Origin: Monodelphis domestica
Taxonomy: Eukaryota > Chordata > Mammalia > Didelphimorphia > Didelphidae
NCBI RefSeq assembly: GCF_027887165.1
Contig: NC_077232.1
Span: forward strand, 58,306,706 to 58,370,705
DNA length: 64,000 nt
Direction: 5' to 3'
The position numbers were made by a program, and so were the translations under genes. The notes beneath the pieces were generated by a model. That model ran no database searches and was not told the origin of the DNA. It saw only the letters and a program-made list of their open reading frames with translations. Below are positions 48,401 through 58,593 of the stretch, piece by piece (positions within the stretch are counted from its first letter, which is position 1; each line of letters opens with the position of its first letter).

Positions 48401-49048
48401 GAAAAATGGGTTCTGAATCTACTGTTCTTTCAATGTAGGGAACACTTGATGAGAGGACGCCTTTTCATAGTGCAGATCAACAATTGTTCTGCACTATGTC
48501 ATCTTAGAGGATCATTAGAGTAGAGAATTTAAGCAATTTATCTAGGGTCAAACAGCCTGAATGTGTAAGAGGTGGGGCTTGATCCTGTATCTTCCTGACT
48601 CTGAGGCTAGGGTCCTCACATTCCATCACTTCTTCAGGCTCACACAAACATACAGTATTACTTTTTCTACTCCTTCTTCATCTTCTCTTCCTCGTCTATG
48701 ATCTGGTGACATGATAGCCACTCAAATACTTGCTGACTATTTTGCACTTTCAGACTTTCTTTCTTATAAAGATGCCCCGTAAATTTAGTTGTGATCATGA
48801 ATCCTTGCCAGCTTGCTAGCTCTCTTTTCCTAATCTAACTTCAAATTTGCCATCCCAGTCCAGGCTTCATTTCCATTATCTAGAAGTTTTCTCTAGGATT
48901 CTTTCCTCTCCCCTCTGACCTTTTCCCCACCCCCATCTCACTTTTTTTCATAATGTCCAATTAGCTAACACCACAGAAGGGTGGACATGGGCAGATGAGG
49001 GGGTGGGTGTGTTCAGCCCCTATAGTCTGTGACCCAGAGAAATAGGAG

Positions 49049-49056
49049 TGACATCA
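49049..49056 (+). promoter_or_regulatory. CRE-like site upstream of PTH
   Basis: TGACATCA, one base from the palindromic CRE (TGACGTCA), about 80 bp upstream of the inferred start. cAMP-response sites in this part of the promoter are described for mammalian PTH; use of this one is inference. Confidence 0.5.
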
Positions 49057-49063
49057 CCTGAAA

Positions 49064-49073
49064 CAATAAAAGG
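49064..49073 (+). promoter_or_regulatory. Possible second, upstream TATA-like box of PTH
   Basis: AATAAAAGGG lies about 35 bp upstream of the main TATA box. Human PTH is known to use two closely spaced TATA boxes, so this is a candidate second one. Confidence 0.35.
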
Positions 49074-49097
49074 GCTTCTTTTAGTGCTTGGAAGACC

Positions 49098-49109
49098 TAT
49101 ATATAAAAG
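49098..49109 (+). promoter_or_regulatory. TATA box of PTH
   Basis: TATATATAAAAG lies about 30 bp upstream of GTCTTTCAGTTTAATTC, which aligns with the start of the human PTH mRNA (TGTCTTTAGTTTACTCAGC). Confidence 0.8.
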
Positions 49110-49128
49110 TCACATTTAAGGGTCTTTC

Positions 49129-49222
49129 AGTTTAATTCAACAGCCTCCTCAAGTTTACTCAGCATTAGCAGAGCATCAGCTGCTAAGCCGAGTCCTCTGA
49201 AGAAGAACTCAGATATTCCTGG
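49129..49222 (+). other. PTH: PTH exon 1 (5'UTR, non-coding)
   Basis: About 94 bp. AGTTTACTCAGCAT and GCATCAGCTGCTAAG match human exon 1. It ends CCTGG before a consensus donor GTGAGT at 49223. The start is placed from TATA spacing and may be off by a few bases. As in human PTH, exon 1 is wholly untranslated. Confidence 0.75.
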
Positions 49223-50792
49223 GTGAGTAGAATTTATTTTCTGTGGACTCATTAAATGATTTGATCATCAGGCAATAACTTAGGTGGTACAATTTCTTTC
49301 CAATGTCATGATGCCTTCGGATGTAAACTAGCCAAACAGAAAATATTGCCAAGCAAAAGAAAGCCTTTGAAAGCAATTCAATTATGTCTTTTGAGATGAC
49401 AGATTTTTTCTTAATGCAGTAATCTAAAATCTATGAGCATTTGGCATGAAGTATGTTCCTTGAATGAAATTAGAAAATGAAGTATTCCTTTGAAGAATGA
49501 TTTCAATAACCAAAGAAAGTTGAGAAAGGGAGAAATTTGCATTTTTTTCTCCATCCTTTAGTCCCACATAAAGAATACTGAATTTAAGTGTAAAAGGAAT
49601 CTGGTTTCTCTCAGAAGTGATTAACCTGGAGTTTGTGAACTTTTTTTCTTTGCAATATATTTTGGTAACTGTATTTCAATATAATTAGCTTCCTTTGTAA
49701 TGCTATGTATTTTATTTTATGCCTTTAAAAGCATTTTTCAGAGAATGGGTCTATAGGCTTCCCCAGAATGCCCAAGGAGTTCTAGATACAAAAAATTGAT
49801 TTATACACAGTGCCACCTGAATACTGTAGACATTTGATTTTACTATCATTCATAATGGGTATCATTTTTAAAAATAATTAGTAGCTTGCATTTTAAAGAT
49901 ATTTTACAGCCACTCTCTAGTTCTTTTTAATTCCTCCTTAAGTCATCTCTATTAGAATCCATTGCCTTTTAAGGAGCAGGGAAACAAAGCTGCCAGAAGG
50001 GTCTGAGATCACTGGGTGAATCTGTGTCAAAGCTAAGGATCAGCAACCCTACAGCCATGTCACTATTGCCTTACTGCAATAATTAATACAGGAGGACCCT
50101 TTCAGTATAGCTCAACCAGCAACAACTTTATACTCTGTAAGAAAGGATTCAATTAAAGTGGACAGAATAATCCATTCTTTCCAAGGTGGTCTTTCAGGAA
50201 TTCCATTGATGTGTTCAACAAAGGGCAGAAAACTAAGCATTTTAAAAAGCTACATAAGATAAGTGCCATTGAAAGGCTTATCATTTGGAGACGGGGTAAA
50301 TGAGATGTTCAGGGAGGACCAGTACCTCTTGTGTAAGCTCTTTTTAGGGCTGCCTATCCATCTTTGGTGTCCACCTGCCACTCAACTCTTACCTGTGGCT
50401 CCAAGAAGCTGTAGTACATGTAGCAGCCATACCTTGGAAACCATCACTGCAAATAGACTAAACCAAGCTGAGGGTAAACAGCCTCAAATATGTCAGTGAG
50501 TGGGAGGGTTTGTCTACTCTAAGCACATGAAAACTTTCCCAGAGCAATAGATGGATATGAATAGTTCTTTCTAGTAGGCAAGACAATCCCATGAATGGGA
50601 GAAGTTCATAAGTAAAGGAGTAAGGATATTAGAAAAGGACCTTTCCTCAATAAATCAAACAGAAAAAGACTTGTCTCCATTACATAAAGGAGTTGTACGT
50701 AGCTCTAGGATTCTTCTCACAAAGGGTCAATGTGCGGCGCAAATGAAATTATGTAGAACACTTTGCAAATTTTACTTGTCAGTAGTTGTGTC

Positions 50793-51163
50793 AGGTAAGG
50801 GTGCAATGGACAGTGCACTAGACCTGAAATCAGGAGGACCTGAGTTCAAATCTGGCCTTAGACACTAGCTGTGTGACTCTGGACAAGTCACTTAATCCTA
50901 TTTATATCTGTTTCCTTATCTGTAAAATGAGCTAGACTGCAGCGGTTCTCAACCTCTCAATTTGTAGCAATGAGAATACATAATGCATAGCAGGTATTTA
51001 CATTCCGAATCATAACTGTAGCAAAATTACAGTTTTGAAGTAGCCACCAAAATAATTTTTTGGTTTGGGGTCACCACAACATGAGGAAGTGTATTGCGGG
51101 GTCACGGCATTAGAAAGGTCGAGAACCGCTGAGCTAGAGAATGAAATGGCAAACCACTCCAGT
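50793..51163 (+). repeat. MIR/Ther-type SINE split by SPIN
   Basis: Head and core at 50793-50936 (GAGTTCAAATCTGGCCTTAG, TGTGTGACTCTGGACAAGTC) and the rest at 51131-51163 (GAATGAAATGGCAAACCACTC) rejoin at GAGCTAGA. Confidence 0.8.
50940..51130. mobile_element. Non-autonomous SPIN (hAT) transposon
   Basis: Inverted termini CAGCGGTTCTCAACCT and AGGTCGAGAACCGCT(G) and 8-bp duplications GAGCTAGA (50929-50936 and 51131-51138), as expected for hAT. The 3' half contains ATTCCGAATCATAACTGTAG, AAAATTACAGTTTTGAAGTAG and GGGGTCACCACAACATGAGG, which I recognise as the non-autonomous SPIN family. At about 190 bp it carries no transposase. SPIN is known for horizontal spread among tetrapods, including opossum. 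It lies in PTH intron 1. Confidence 0.88.
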
Positions 51164-51167
51164 ATCC

Positions 51168-51267
51168 ATGGTCATACAGTTAGGAAGTGTCTGAATTCAG
51201 ATTTGAACCCAGGACTTCCCATCTCTAGGTCTGGCTCTCAATCCACTGAGCCACCCAGCTGCCCCCT
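51168..51267 (-). repeat. CORE-SINE 5' fragment
   Basis: Antisense, GTCATACAGTTAGGAAGTG to CCACCCAGCTGCCCC. Confidence 0.85.
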
Positions 51268-51347
51268 GTTTAGATTAGATTTTTTTTTAATGACTTGGAA
51301 GTGCTTCAGTTTTAAATGATGCTTTTCTTCTTTTCCTCTTAGTGAAG

Positions 51348-51879
51348 ATGGTTTCTGCAAGAGATGTGGCAAGAGCCATTGTGGTCTTATATGTAATTGG
51401 CTTCTTTACAAATGCTGATGGAAAATCAGTTAAGTAAGTATTATAGCCTGGTTTGCCCTGTTGGTCATTGGCATGAGTTGTCATTCACTTTAGTTTGGGA
51501 AATGGAAAGGTGTGAGTGAACCAGTGGTTTATGCTCTCTCTTCTTCTATCTTTTTCTTTGCTCTTCACCCATTTATTCTTCCCCCATTCCCTTCCTCCCC
51601 AGGAAGAGAGTGGTGAGTGAAATACAGCTGATGCATGACCGAGGAGAGAACATGGTCCTGGAAAACAGATTGGAATGGCTGAGAAAGAAGCTTGAGGATG
51701 TGCATACTGCCCACCATGGGATCCTCAGAGCCCTTGTGGCTCCCGCAGAAGTCCAGCTCCGAAAGAGAGCAGATAGCATCCTGGATGCCAACGAGGATCA
51801 CCAGCTAGCTCCAGGAGAGAAGACACTTGGGGAGAAGGACAAGGCTGATGTGGACATACTGTCCAAAGTCAATCCCTAG
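51348..51879 (+). CDS. PTH: Parathyroid hormone preproprotein (spliced: 51348-51433, 51603-51879)
   Basis: Secreted peptide hormone that raises blood calcium through the PTH1 receptor in bone and kidney. The two coding pieces total 363 nt, 120 residues plus stop. Residues 1-25 are the signal peptide (MVSARDVARAIVVLYVIGFF then TNADG), 26-31 the propeptide KSVKKR with the dibasic cleavage site, and 32-120 the hormone (89 aa; human has 84). The receptor-binding helix RLEWLRKKLEDVH (hormone 20-32) and the start VSEIQLMH (2-9) are nearly identical to human; the C-terminal motif DKADVDILSK is also kept. Exon 2 (51343-51433) is 91 bp with five bases before the ATG, as in human. The lysine codon is split by a 169-bp intron with GTAAGT donor and CCCCAG acceptor. 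Differences from human at hormone 1, 10, 11, 13-19 and 33-34 are unusual. Confidence 0.97.
51434..51602 (+). other. PTH intron 2 (169 bp)
   Basis: GTAAGT donor, long polypyrimidine tract and CAG acceptor; splits the propeptide lysine codon (phase 2), the conserved position in PTH genes. Confidence 0.93.
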
Positions 51880-52215
51880 AGAGAAGAGAATCAGTGAGAG
51901 GCTGGGTCACTGTGGCACAGGACCCGGTGTCACAGCTGTCCATGCTGCTGATTGTCCAGGCTTTGTTGAAATTACCAAGATCCATTGGTTGTCCCAGCCC
52001 CTAACCATCTGCAAATGATGATCCTTGCAATTGGTTTATTTTACTGCATTGTTTAAACCTTATCTTTATTCATTTGAAGAGCACTTTTGATTATCCTATT
52101 TCTATTAATAATTCTTTTGAATGTATGTTTGTGCACAACTTATAACGGAATAAAATTGCACTTTCAAACCTCTCTTCCACTTCACAATGCCAAATAAAAT
52201 CATACAAGAATAATG
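51880..52215 (+). terminator. PTH: PTH 3'UTR with two poly(A) signals
   Basis: AATAAA at 52149-52154 and again at 52193-52198, about 270 and 315 nt after the stop. The UTR is AT-rich. The exact cleavage site is not visible. Confidence 0.8.
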
Positions 52216-52269
52216 TCAAACAAATGATACCTTGTATCTGTCATCATTCACGAGCATGTTGAGTTATGA

Positions 52270-52440
52270 CTGATGTCATAAAATGACAGGGTTCAAAAGG
52301 CCCCTAGAGGTCACCTAGTCCAGTCAGCTCCCTGTATACTAGAGAAAACTGAGGCCCAGGGAATCTGAGTGGTTTCTTCAAGGTCACACAAGTTAGTGGC
52401 AAAGCTGGAACTAGAACCCCGGTCTCCTGCCTCCTACTGT
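52270..52440 (+). repeat. MIR-like SINE bordering the CT satellite
   Basis: CCCCTAGAGGTCACCTAGTCC, AAAACTGAGGCCCAGGG, AAGGTCACACAAGTTAG and GAACCCCGGTCTCCTGCC in order. The CT tract starts at its 3' end. Confidence 0.6.
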
Positions 52441-52442
52441 AA

Positions 52443-52853
52443 TTCCCTCCCTCCCTCCTTCCTTCTTCCCATCCTTCTTCTCTCCCTTCCTTCCTCCCTC
52501 TTTTCCTTCCTTCCTTCCTTCCTCCCTCTCTCTGTCTCTCTCTCCCTCTGTCTGTTTCTCCCTCTGTGTCTCTTTCTGCCCCCCTCTGTCTGTCTCTGTC
52601 TTCTTGTCTCCCTCTTTCTTTCTCTCCCTCCCTCTCTCTGTCCCTCTCTCCCTCTCTCTGTATCTCTCTCCTCTCTATCTGTCTCTCTCTCCCTCTGTAT
52701 CTGTTTCTCCCTCTCTCTCCCTCTCTCTTGCTGTCTCTCTCTCCCTCTGTCTCTGTTTTGTCTGTGTGTGTCTTTCTCCCCTGCTCTATCTTTGTCTTCC
52801 TGTCTCCTCGCTTTCTCTCCCTTCTTCTCTCTGTCCCTCTTTCTGTATCTCTT

Positions 52854-52933
<80 letters not shown>

Positions 52934-53678
52934 GTCTGTTTCTCCCTCTCTCTCTCCCTCTCTCTATCTGCCTCTCTGTTCCTACATCTATGTGTGTCTC
53001 TCTTTCTCTGCCTCCATCTCTGTCTCTTTGTCTTCCTCTTTTTCTCTCCCTCCCTCTCTCTGTATCTCTCTTACTTTTCCCTCTCTATCTGTCTCTCTCC
53101 CTCTCTCTATTTCTCTCTCTCTATTTCTCTGTCTCTGTCTCTCTCTCTCTCTCTCCCGCCTCTGTCTCTGTCTCTCTATCACTCTCTCTTGCTGTCTCTC
53201 TCCCTCTGTTTCTCCCTGTGTATCTCTCTTTCTCCTCCCCTCTGTCTCTTTGTCTTCCTGTCTCCCTCACTTTCTATCTTTCTCTCCCTTCCTCTCTGTC
53301 CCTCTCTCCCTCTCTCCTCTCTCTCTCTGTCTGTCTCTGTATCTCCCTCTGTCTCTGTTTCTCCCTCCTTCTCTCCCTCTCTCTATCTCTGTTTCTACCT
53401 CTGTGTGTGTCTCTCTTTCTCCACCCCCCCATCTCTCTGTCTCTTTGTCTTCCTCTTTTTCTCTCTGTCCCTCTCTCTGTATCTCTCTCACTTTTCCCTC
53501 TATCTCTATCTCTCTCTCCCTCTGTCTGTTTCTTCCTCTCTATCTCTCTCTCTCTTCCCCCCTCTGTCTCTGCCTCTCTATCACTCTCTCTGCCTGTCTG
53601 TCTCTATCTCTCCCTCTCCTCCCTGTCTTCCCCTCTGCTCCACTTCTTGTCTCTCTCTCTTTGTCTCTTTCTCTCTTC
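52443..53678. repeat. 1.24-kb CT-rich satellite with higher-order units
   Basis: Almost wholly C and T on the + strand, with scattered G and A in TGTC and TATC steps. It includes a run of about 75 bp of (TC)n at 52855-52931. A landmark T(T/C)TGTCTTC recurs at about 52595, 52791, 53027, 53249 and 53444, each preceded by TGTGTCTCTCTTTCT-like sequence. Alternate units continue as CTGTCTCC or CTCTTTTTCTC, giving a two-unit period of about 420-460 bp. Long open frames in it are artefacts of low complexity. Confidence 0.95.
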
Positions 53679-53679
53679 A

Positions 53680-53830
53680 AGCCTTTACCTTCTGTTTTAG
53701 TATCAATTCCAAGACAGAAAAGCAAGAGCTAAGTAATTGGAGTTAAGTGACTTCCTTAGGATCACATCTTAAGTGTCTGAGACAAAGACTGAAACCCCGA
53801 TGTAGTTCCCTTTCTACCATACCTATCTGC
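53680..53830 (-). repeat. CORE-SINE fragment
   Basis: GCCTTTACCTTCTGTTTTAG to CCATACCTATCTGCC; diverged. Confidence 0.75.
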
Positions 53831-53914
53831 CTCATTTAAAACAAAAAGCAAACAACAACAACAAAAAACAAGAACAAAGACAACAACAAAAACACACACC
53901 ACTTTCCTTAGGTC

Positions 53915-54078
53915 TTACAATTGATAACTATGTATTTATTGGTTCCAAGGCAGAAGAATGGCAAGGACTAGGCAACTGGGTTTAAATGACTTGCCCAGAG
54001 TCACACAGCTAGGATATCCAAGGCTGAATTTGAACTCAGGCCTGACTCTCTTGCCACTGAGTCACCTACCTGCTCCTA
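53915..54078 (-). repeat. CORE-SINE copy
   Basis: GGTTCCAAGGCAGAAGAATGG to GAGTCACCTACCTGCTCC. Confidence 0.82.
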
Positions 54079-54455
54079 ATCTGCCTCACTTTAAACTGAC
54101 CATTAAAATGGAAACATATAAACTATAAATTAATATATTTTAAATTCTAAGATTATCTTAAAACATGTTTTAGCTGTGGTGGCAACATACTAAAATTAAG
54201 GCATTTTATATTTATATTTTTTTAATAAATTTTGTATATATATTATAAATATATGTTTCTAGTTTATATTTATATTAAGAGAAAGTGCAGGGCATAGTGG
54301 AATGATAGTAAGGCTCAAAGCCAGTAGGATTCAAGCTTTGCCTTTGACCCATACTGACTAGATGATGTTGGATGGGTCATTTAGACTTTATCTCAGTATT
54401 CTGTTCAACTCTCTAAGACTGTAAGTTCCAGAGCAGGTGCTAATATGTGTTGGAA

Positions 54456-55405
54456 GGGGCAACTAGGTAGCACAGTAGATGAAGAGCCAGACCTGGAGAC
54501 AGAAGGTCCTGGGTTCAAATGTGGCCTCAGACACTGCCTTGCTATGTGACTTTGGGCAAGTTGCTTAACTGCTATTGCCTAGCCCTGTGATGGTGAACCT
54601 ATGACACATGTGTCAGCAGTGACACACGTAGTCATTTTTGATGACACATGACCCCATGCAGGCTCAGCATGCCTCAGGGCCCAGGAGCTGCCCAAGGAGA
54701 CATTCATCCAAAGCCCTGGCTATGGCCATGCCCCAGCCTGGCCAGGGGAGGGGTGGGTGCAGTACAAGACTAGGTGGGGCTCCAACCCACCTGCAATGGA
54801 GGAGTGCCTGGAACTGATTACCAGACACTTTTTTAACATCCTGAAAAATATAGCAATGGCTTTACTCACAATTTTTCCTTCTAAGTACTTTTGTGAGACC
54901 ATATTCTCAGCATTAAATAATATCAAAACCAACAAAAGAAACAGCTTGACAGATGAAGTTAGTAGCACTTGCTAAAATATTAACCTTCAATTGAAGATTT
55001 AGCCAATGCAATTCAGCAACAAAAAAGTCACTAATAGGCAGGCTAGTTAAAGAATCCCTGCCCCCCCCCCAATTATCTCAGTTTATGGCACCCCAAACAA
55101 GTAAAATAATATCAGGACCAACATAAGAAACCCACTGACAGATGAACAAAGAAGTCACTAAGCAGGTAAGTTAAATAGTTTTTGGTTTATTAAATAGTTA
55201 TATATGACAATTATACATTTTTGTTATTTAAACTATAAATATTGTGAAATTATAGTTTTTTTCTCAAAGTGACACACCACCCAAGTTATGCTTGGTTTTT
55301 TGACAAATTTTGACACACTAAGCTCAAAAGGTTTCCCATCACTGGCCTAGCCCTTGCCTCTCTTCTGTCTTAGAATTGATACAAAGAGAAAAGGTAAGAG
55401 ATTTT
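54456..55405 (+). repeat. CORE-SINE split by a hAT transposon
   Basis: SINE halves at 54456-54584 and 55345-55405 share GCCTAGCC at the break and rejoin as CTATTGCCTAGCCCTTGCC. Confidence 0.88.
54585..55344 (+). mobile_element. hAT DNA transposon remnant, 760 bp (OposCharlie/OC1-like)
   Basis: 16-bp inverted ends CTGTGATGGTGAACCT and AGGTTTCCCATCACTG with perfect 8-bp duplications GCCTAGCC (54577-54584 and 55345-55352). The + strand at about 54757-54972 encodes a transposase C-terminal remnant, LLTIFPSKYFCETIFSALNN followed by IKTNKRNSLTDE, the hAT dimerisation block. The rest of the transposase is absent, so it is an internally deleted, non-autonomous copy. The family name is by resemblance of the ends. 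A partial internal duplication is present. Confidence 0.85.
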
Positions 55406-55793
55406 TTTTTAATTATGTGTTTGACATAGTGGGTTTCCCCATCTGAAAGTTCCCTATACCAGTGAAATCCCAAGTTCTGTCCTTGGCCATGTTTTTATGC
55501 CCTACATCAGGAGGCAGGGTGGTGGTAGCCCATAGAAAACTGGCCTCATATTAGGGCACTCTGGGTTCTTGCTGATTGTGTGACTCTGAACAAAGGACTT
55601 AAACTCTTCAGTGCCTGGGTAACTCTCTGGGACTAAAGGCTGGTGATCTGGTGCCAATCTACATGGATAGAGGGAGCTCCTTTTTCCTTGGATCTAGGAA
55701 ACCAAAGTTCTCATTAAAAAAAAAAAAAAAACATTTTGCTTCATCCTCTTCATGTTTCCTAAGAGTTTATTCTCTCAGAAATCACACATTTAG

Positions 55794-55960
55794 GGACAAA
55801 AAGGTGGCAGAGTAGATAGAGAGCCAGACCTGGAGTCAGTTGGACCTGGGGTCAAATCTGATCTAGCTGTATGACTGAGCAAGTCACTCAAATCTCATTG
55901 TCCAGCCCTTATAGCTCTTCTGTCTTAAGGGTTGTCACTTAGATGGAAAGTAAGGGTTTA
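55794..55960 (+). repeat. CORE-SINE copy, diverged
   Basis: GGTGGCAGAGTAGATAGAGAG to GGAAAGTAAGGGTTTAAAA. Confidence 0.8.
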
Positions 55961-56327
55961 AAAGGGTTTTTTAAAAATCATGCATTTAAAAAGGGTTTTA
56001 AAAAATCATGCATTTCCATAACGCTTTAAAATTTGTTGAAATGCTTTCCTCAGAACCTCAAATATCATTATTATTCTCATTTCCTGAGGAAACTGAGAGG
56101 TCTAGGGAGATGGAATGACTTGGGCAGGACCTTAGAGGTAGGAAGTCAGGGCTTGAAGGTCCAATCCTAGAGAGGTAGGAATTATATGCCCATTTTACAG
56201 AGAAATAGTCACCCAGAGGACAAAGGAGCTGTCTGACGCTATTGGCACATTTTCATCCCCAGATCTGTCTGGACTGGCCCCCTTGACATCTCAGGATCTG
56301 AGAGTCCTCATCTATAAAATGAGGTAA

Positions 56328-56395
<68 letters not shown>

Positions 56396-57131
56396 TAGTG
56401 TTTGAGGTCCCTTCCCACTCACTTTAGGTTAGTTATTTTTCTATTGACCATGCCTCTTGTCCTGGATTCAAATGTTTTAAAGAAGGAAATTTCTTCATTC
56501 TTGAGAAAGTTGAAAGATGGAATACATACCTGTTAACCTCTTAGTCTTCTCAAAGGAAGAAAGAAGCATCCTGAGCCTATGGGGTAACTGAAGGGACAAA
56601 ATGATCCAGAAGTTAATCCAGTATGTATTTGGGGACTGGCTAAAGCACAGAGTCAAATGAGGGACCTACAAGATGATGAAATGAAGCTCTGAAATTATCT
56701 CATATTAGGTGGGATTGGTTGAAAGAAATCTGGACACTTACTTTGCAAAAGAGAACATTTGGGGGAACATTATCACTATCTTCATATTTGGAAGGTTGTG
56801 TTTTGAAAGAGGCATTTGACTAGGGAGTGTGACGTTTAATGGACAGGACACTGGATTTTGAATTATATGACCTTGGTTGAAATCTGAACTCTGCCACTTG
56901 CAAAATTTCAGATCTTGGGTGTCACTTTCCTCAATTGCTTGCTCTGTAAAATGGGTATTTACTCCATCAAGGCTATTGAAAGAAAAGTACTTTGTAAACC
57001 ATCATTGCCAATCTTTACTTTTGCCTTGCCATTGTACTTCAATGACTTTGGAAGAGAGAGTGAGACCAATGGCTTTGAGAAACTGCCTCACTTAAATCCA
57101 ATTTATGCTTAAGTCAAACAATATCATTTTG
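55961..57131. other. Unassigned sequence with MIR-like pieces and (TA)n
   Basis: MIR-like segments near 56040-56200 and 56840-57000. A (TA)n run of about 60 bp lies at 56332-56391. No gene seen. Confidence 0.4.
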
Positions 57132-57317
57132 GGGGGCAGCTCAGTGGATTGAGAGTCAGGCCCAGAGATGGGAGGTCCTAGGTTCAAATCTGGCCTCAGA
57201 CATTGCCCAGCTGTGTGACCCTGGGCAAGTCACTTAACCCCCATTGCCTAGCCCTTACCACTCTTCTGCCTTGGAACCAACACACAGTATTGACTCCAAG
57301 ACGGAAGGTAAGGGTTA
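57132..57317 (+). repeat. CORE-SINE copy
   Basis: GGGGCAGCTCAGTGGATTGAG to ACGGAAGGTAAGGGTTAAAA; the head lacks a few bases. Confidence 0.92.
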
Positions 57318-57449
57318 AAAAAAAAAAGATACCATTTTGGTCCTCTCTGAGTGCTAAGGACAACTACTTTGTAAACTAGGAAGCAGTGTAGAAATGTGAG
57401 TTGCTACTGTTACATGGTCATTCTGCTTAACTCAATAGTTAAGTAGTTG

Positions 57450-57535
57450 ATAGTTGAGTAGCCAAATTTCAGTGCCTAGCCCAGCATCCTGGTGCATAAT
57501 AAACCCTTAATAAATGCTTGCTCAATTGGATTAAC
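57450..57535 (+). repeat. L2 3' terminus
   Basis: CAGTGCCTAGCCCAGCATCC and CCTTAATAAATGCTTGCTCA. Confidence 0.6.
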
Positions 57536-57549
57536 AATTAGAACTTTGA

Positions 57550-57830
57550 GACAGCTAGGCTAAGTAGTCCAATGGATAGAGCACTAAGCCTGATGTCAGA
57601 GAAATTTGAGTTCAAATCCAGTCCCAGACACTCAGACACATATTCTCCAGCCATGTTACTTAATTTCTGTTTGTCTCAGTTTCCTCATCTGTAAAAGAAA
57701 AAAAAAACAATAGTAGTATGTGCCTCCCAGGGTCATTAGGAGGATTGAATGAAATCAATTGAAATCAATTATCAAAGTGCTTTCTATAGTGCCTGACATC
57801 TGGTTAAGTGCTACCTAAATGTTAGCTGTT
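57550..57830 (+). repeat. MIR/Ther-type SINE
   Basis: CCAATGGATAGAGCACTAAG head, GAGTTCAAATCCAGTCCCAG box, GTTTCCTCATCTGTAAAAG core and AAGTGCTTTCTATAGTGCCTG tail. Confidence 0.7.
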
Positions 57831-58021
57831 GTTAATGTCATTAGAGCTAATAGTGCAATTGGCTGCTCTAGAGGGAGTGAACTTACCATCATTGGAGGTG
57901 TTCAAGTAGAAGCTTCCTAGCAACTTGCTGGGATGTTGTAGAGGGGATTTCTGCTTAGCCATAGGATTAGTTTGATGAGCTCTGAGATCCCTTCCATTTC
58001 TGAGATCTGGAATTTTTTCTT

Positions 58022-58128
58022 CAAACCCTTGCCTTCGGTCTTGGAATCAATACTGAGGTCAAATTTGAACCCAGGACCTCCCATCTCTAGGCCTGGCTCT
58101 CAATCCACTGAGCCACCCAGCTGCCCCC
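58022..58128 (-). repeat. CORE-SINE copy with internal deletion
   Basis: The 3' part (AACCCTTGCCTTCGGTCTTG) jumps directly to the 5' half (GGTCAAATTTGAACCCAGG to CACCCAGCTGCCCC). Confidence 0.88.
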
Positions 58129-58560
58129 TGATTTTTTTTTTTTAAACACTGTATGCTTTTGTACATCACAACAGGAAGAATCAATGGCATTTGAGGTCTT
58201 AGTTAGACTAATCTGGTTATGTAAATAAGGTGCTTGTGAGTCAGGGCATTGCCAAAGTGCAGCAGGATAGATGGGTAGTAGGGACTTAATAGTTTGTTGA
58301 GTTCTTAAAGAGGTAAAATTAAAAAAAAAAAAGGCTAGTGTTTAGGCATTCTAGGCTTTAGCTTTTCAGATTTCCCTGCCGCTTTACAGAAGGGCTGCAG
58401 ATTAATCTACACCGATGAGCTGGTTTTTGCTGAAATAGTAGTTAAGGGAACTACAGTCGGTCAGTCTGAGGGAAAGAGGGATGAGGTTGTTATCTGGAGA
58501 AAGCATTAGTTTCAATTGTATTGGTTTTTCCTCTACTAGAAACTATTTAAGGCTTCTCTT

Positions 58561-58593
58561 GGGGCGGGGGGGGGGGGGGGGGGGAAGGGGGGG
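58561..58593. repeat. G-run
   Basis: About 30 G with two short interruptions (C at 58565, AA at 58585); a potential G-quadruplex and a likely assembly trouble spot. Confidence 0.9.

Larger units (their letters stand above)
49223..51342 (+). other. PTH intron 1 (2.12 kb)
   Basis: GTGAGT donor to TTCCTCTTAG acceptor with a good polypyrimidine tract. The first 1.55 kb is largely repeat-free and AT-rich. The 3' part holds a SINE with a nested SPIN element (50793-51163) and an antisense SINE piece (51168-51267), the latter only about 75 bp from exon 2. Confidence 0.8.

Noticed and set aside
52369-53732. Open frames of 380-443 codons rich in Ser and Leu
   Set aside because: They lie in the CT-rich satellite, are open in all three frames because stop codons need purines, and encode only low-complexity S/L/P. 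Not genes.
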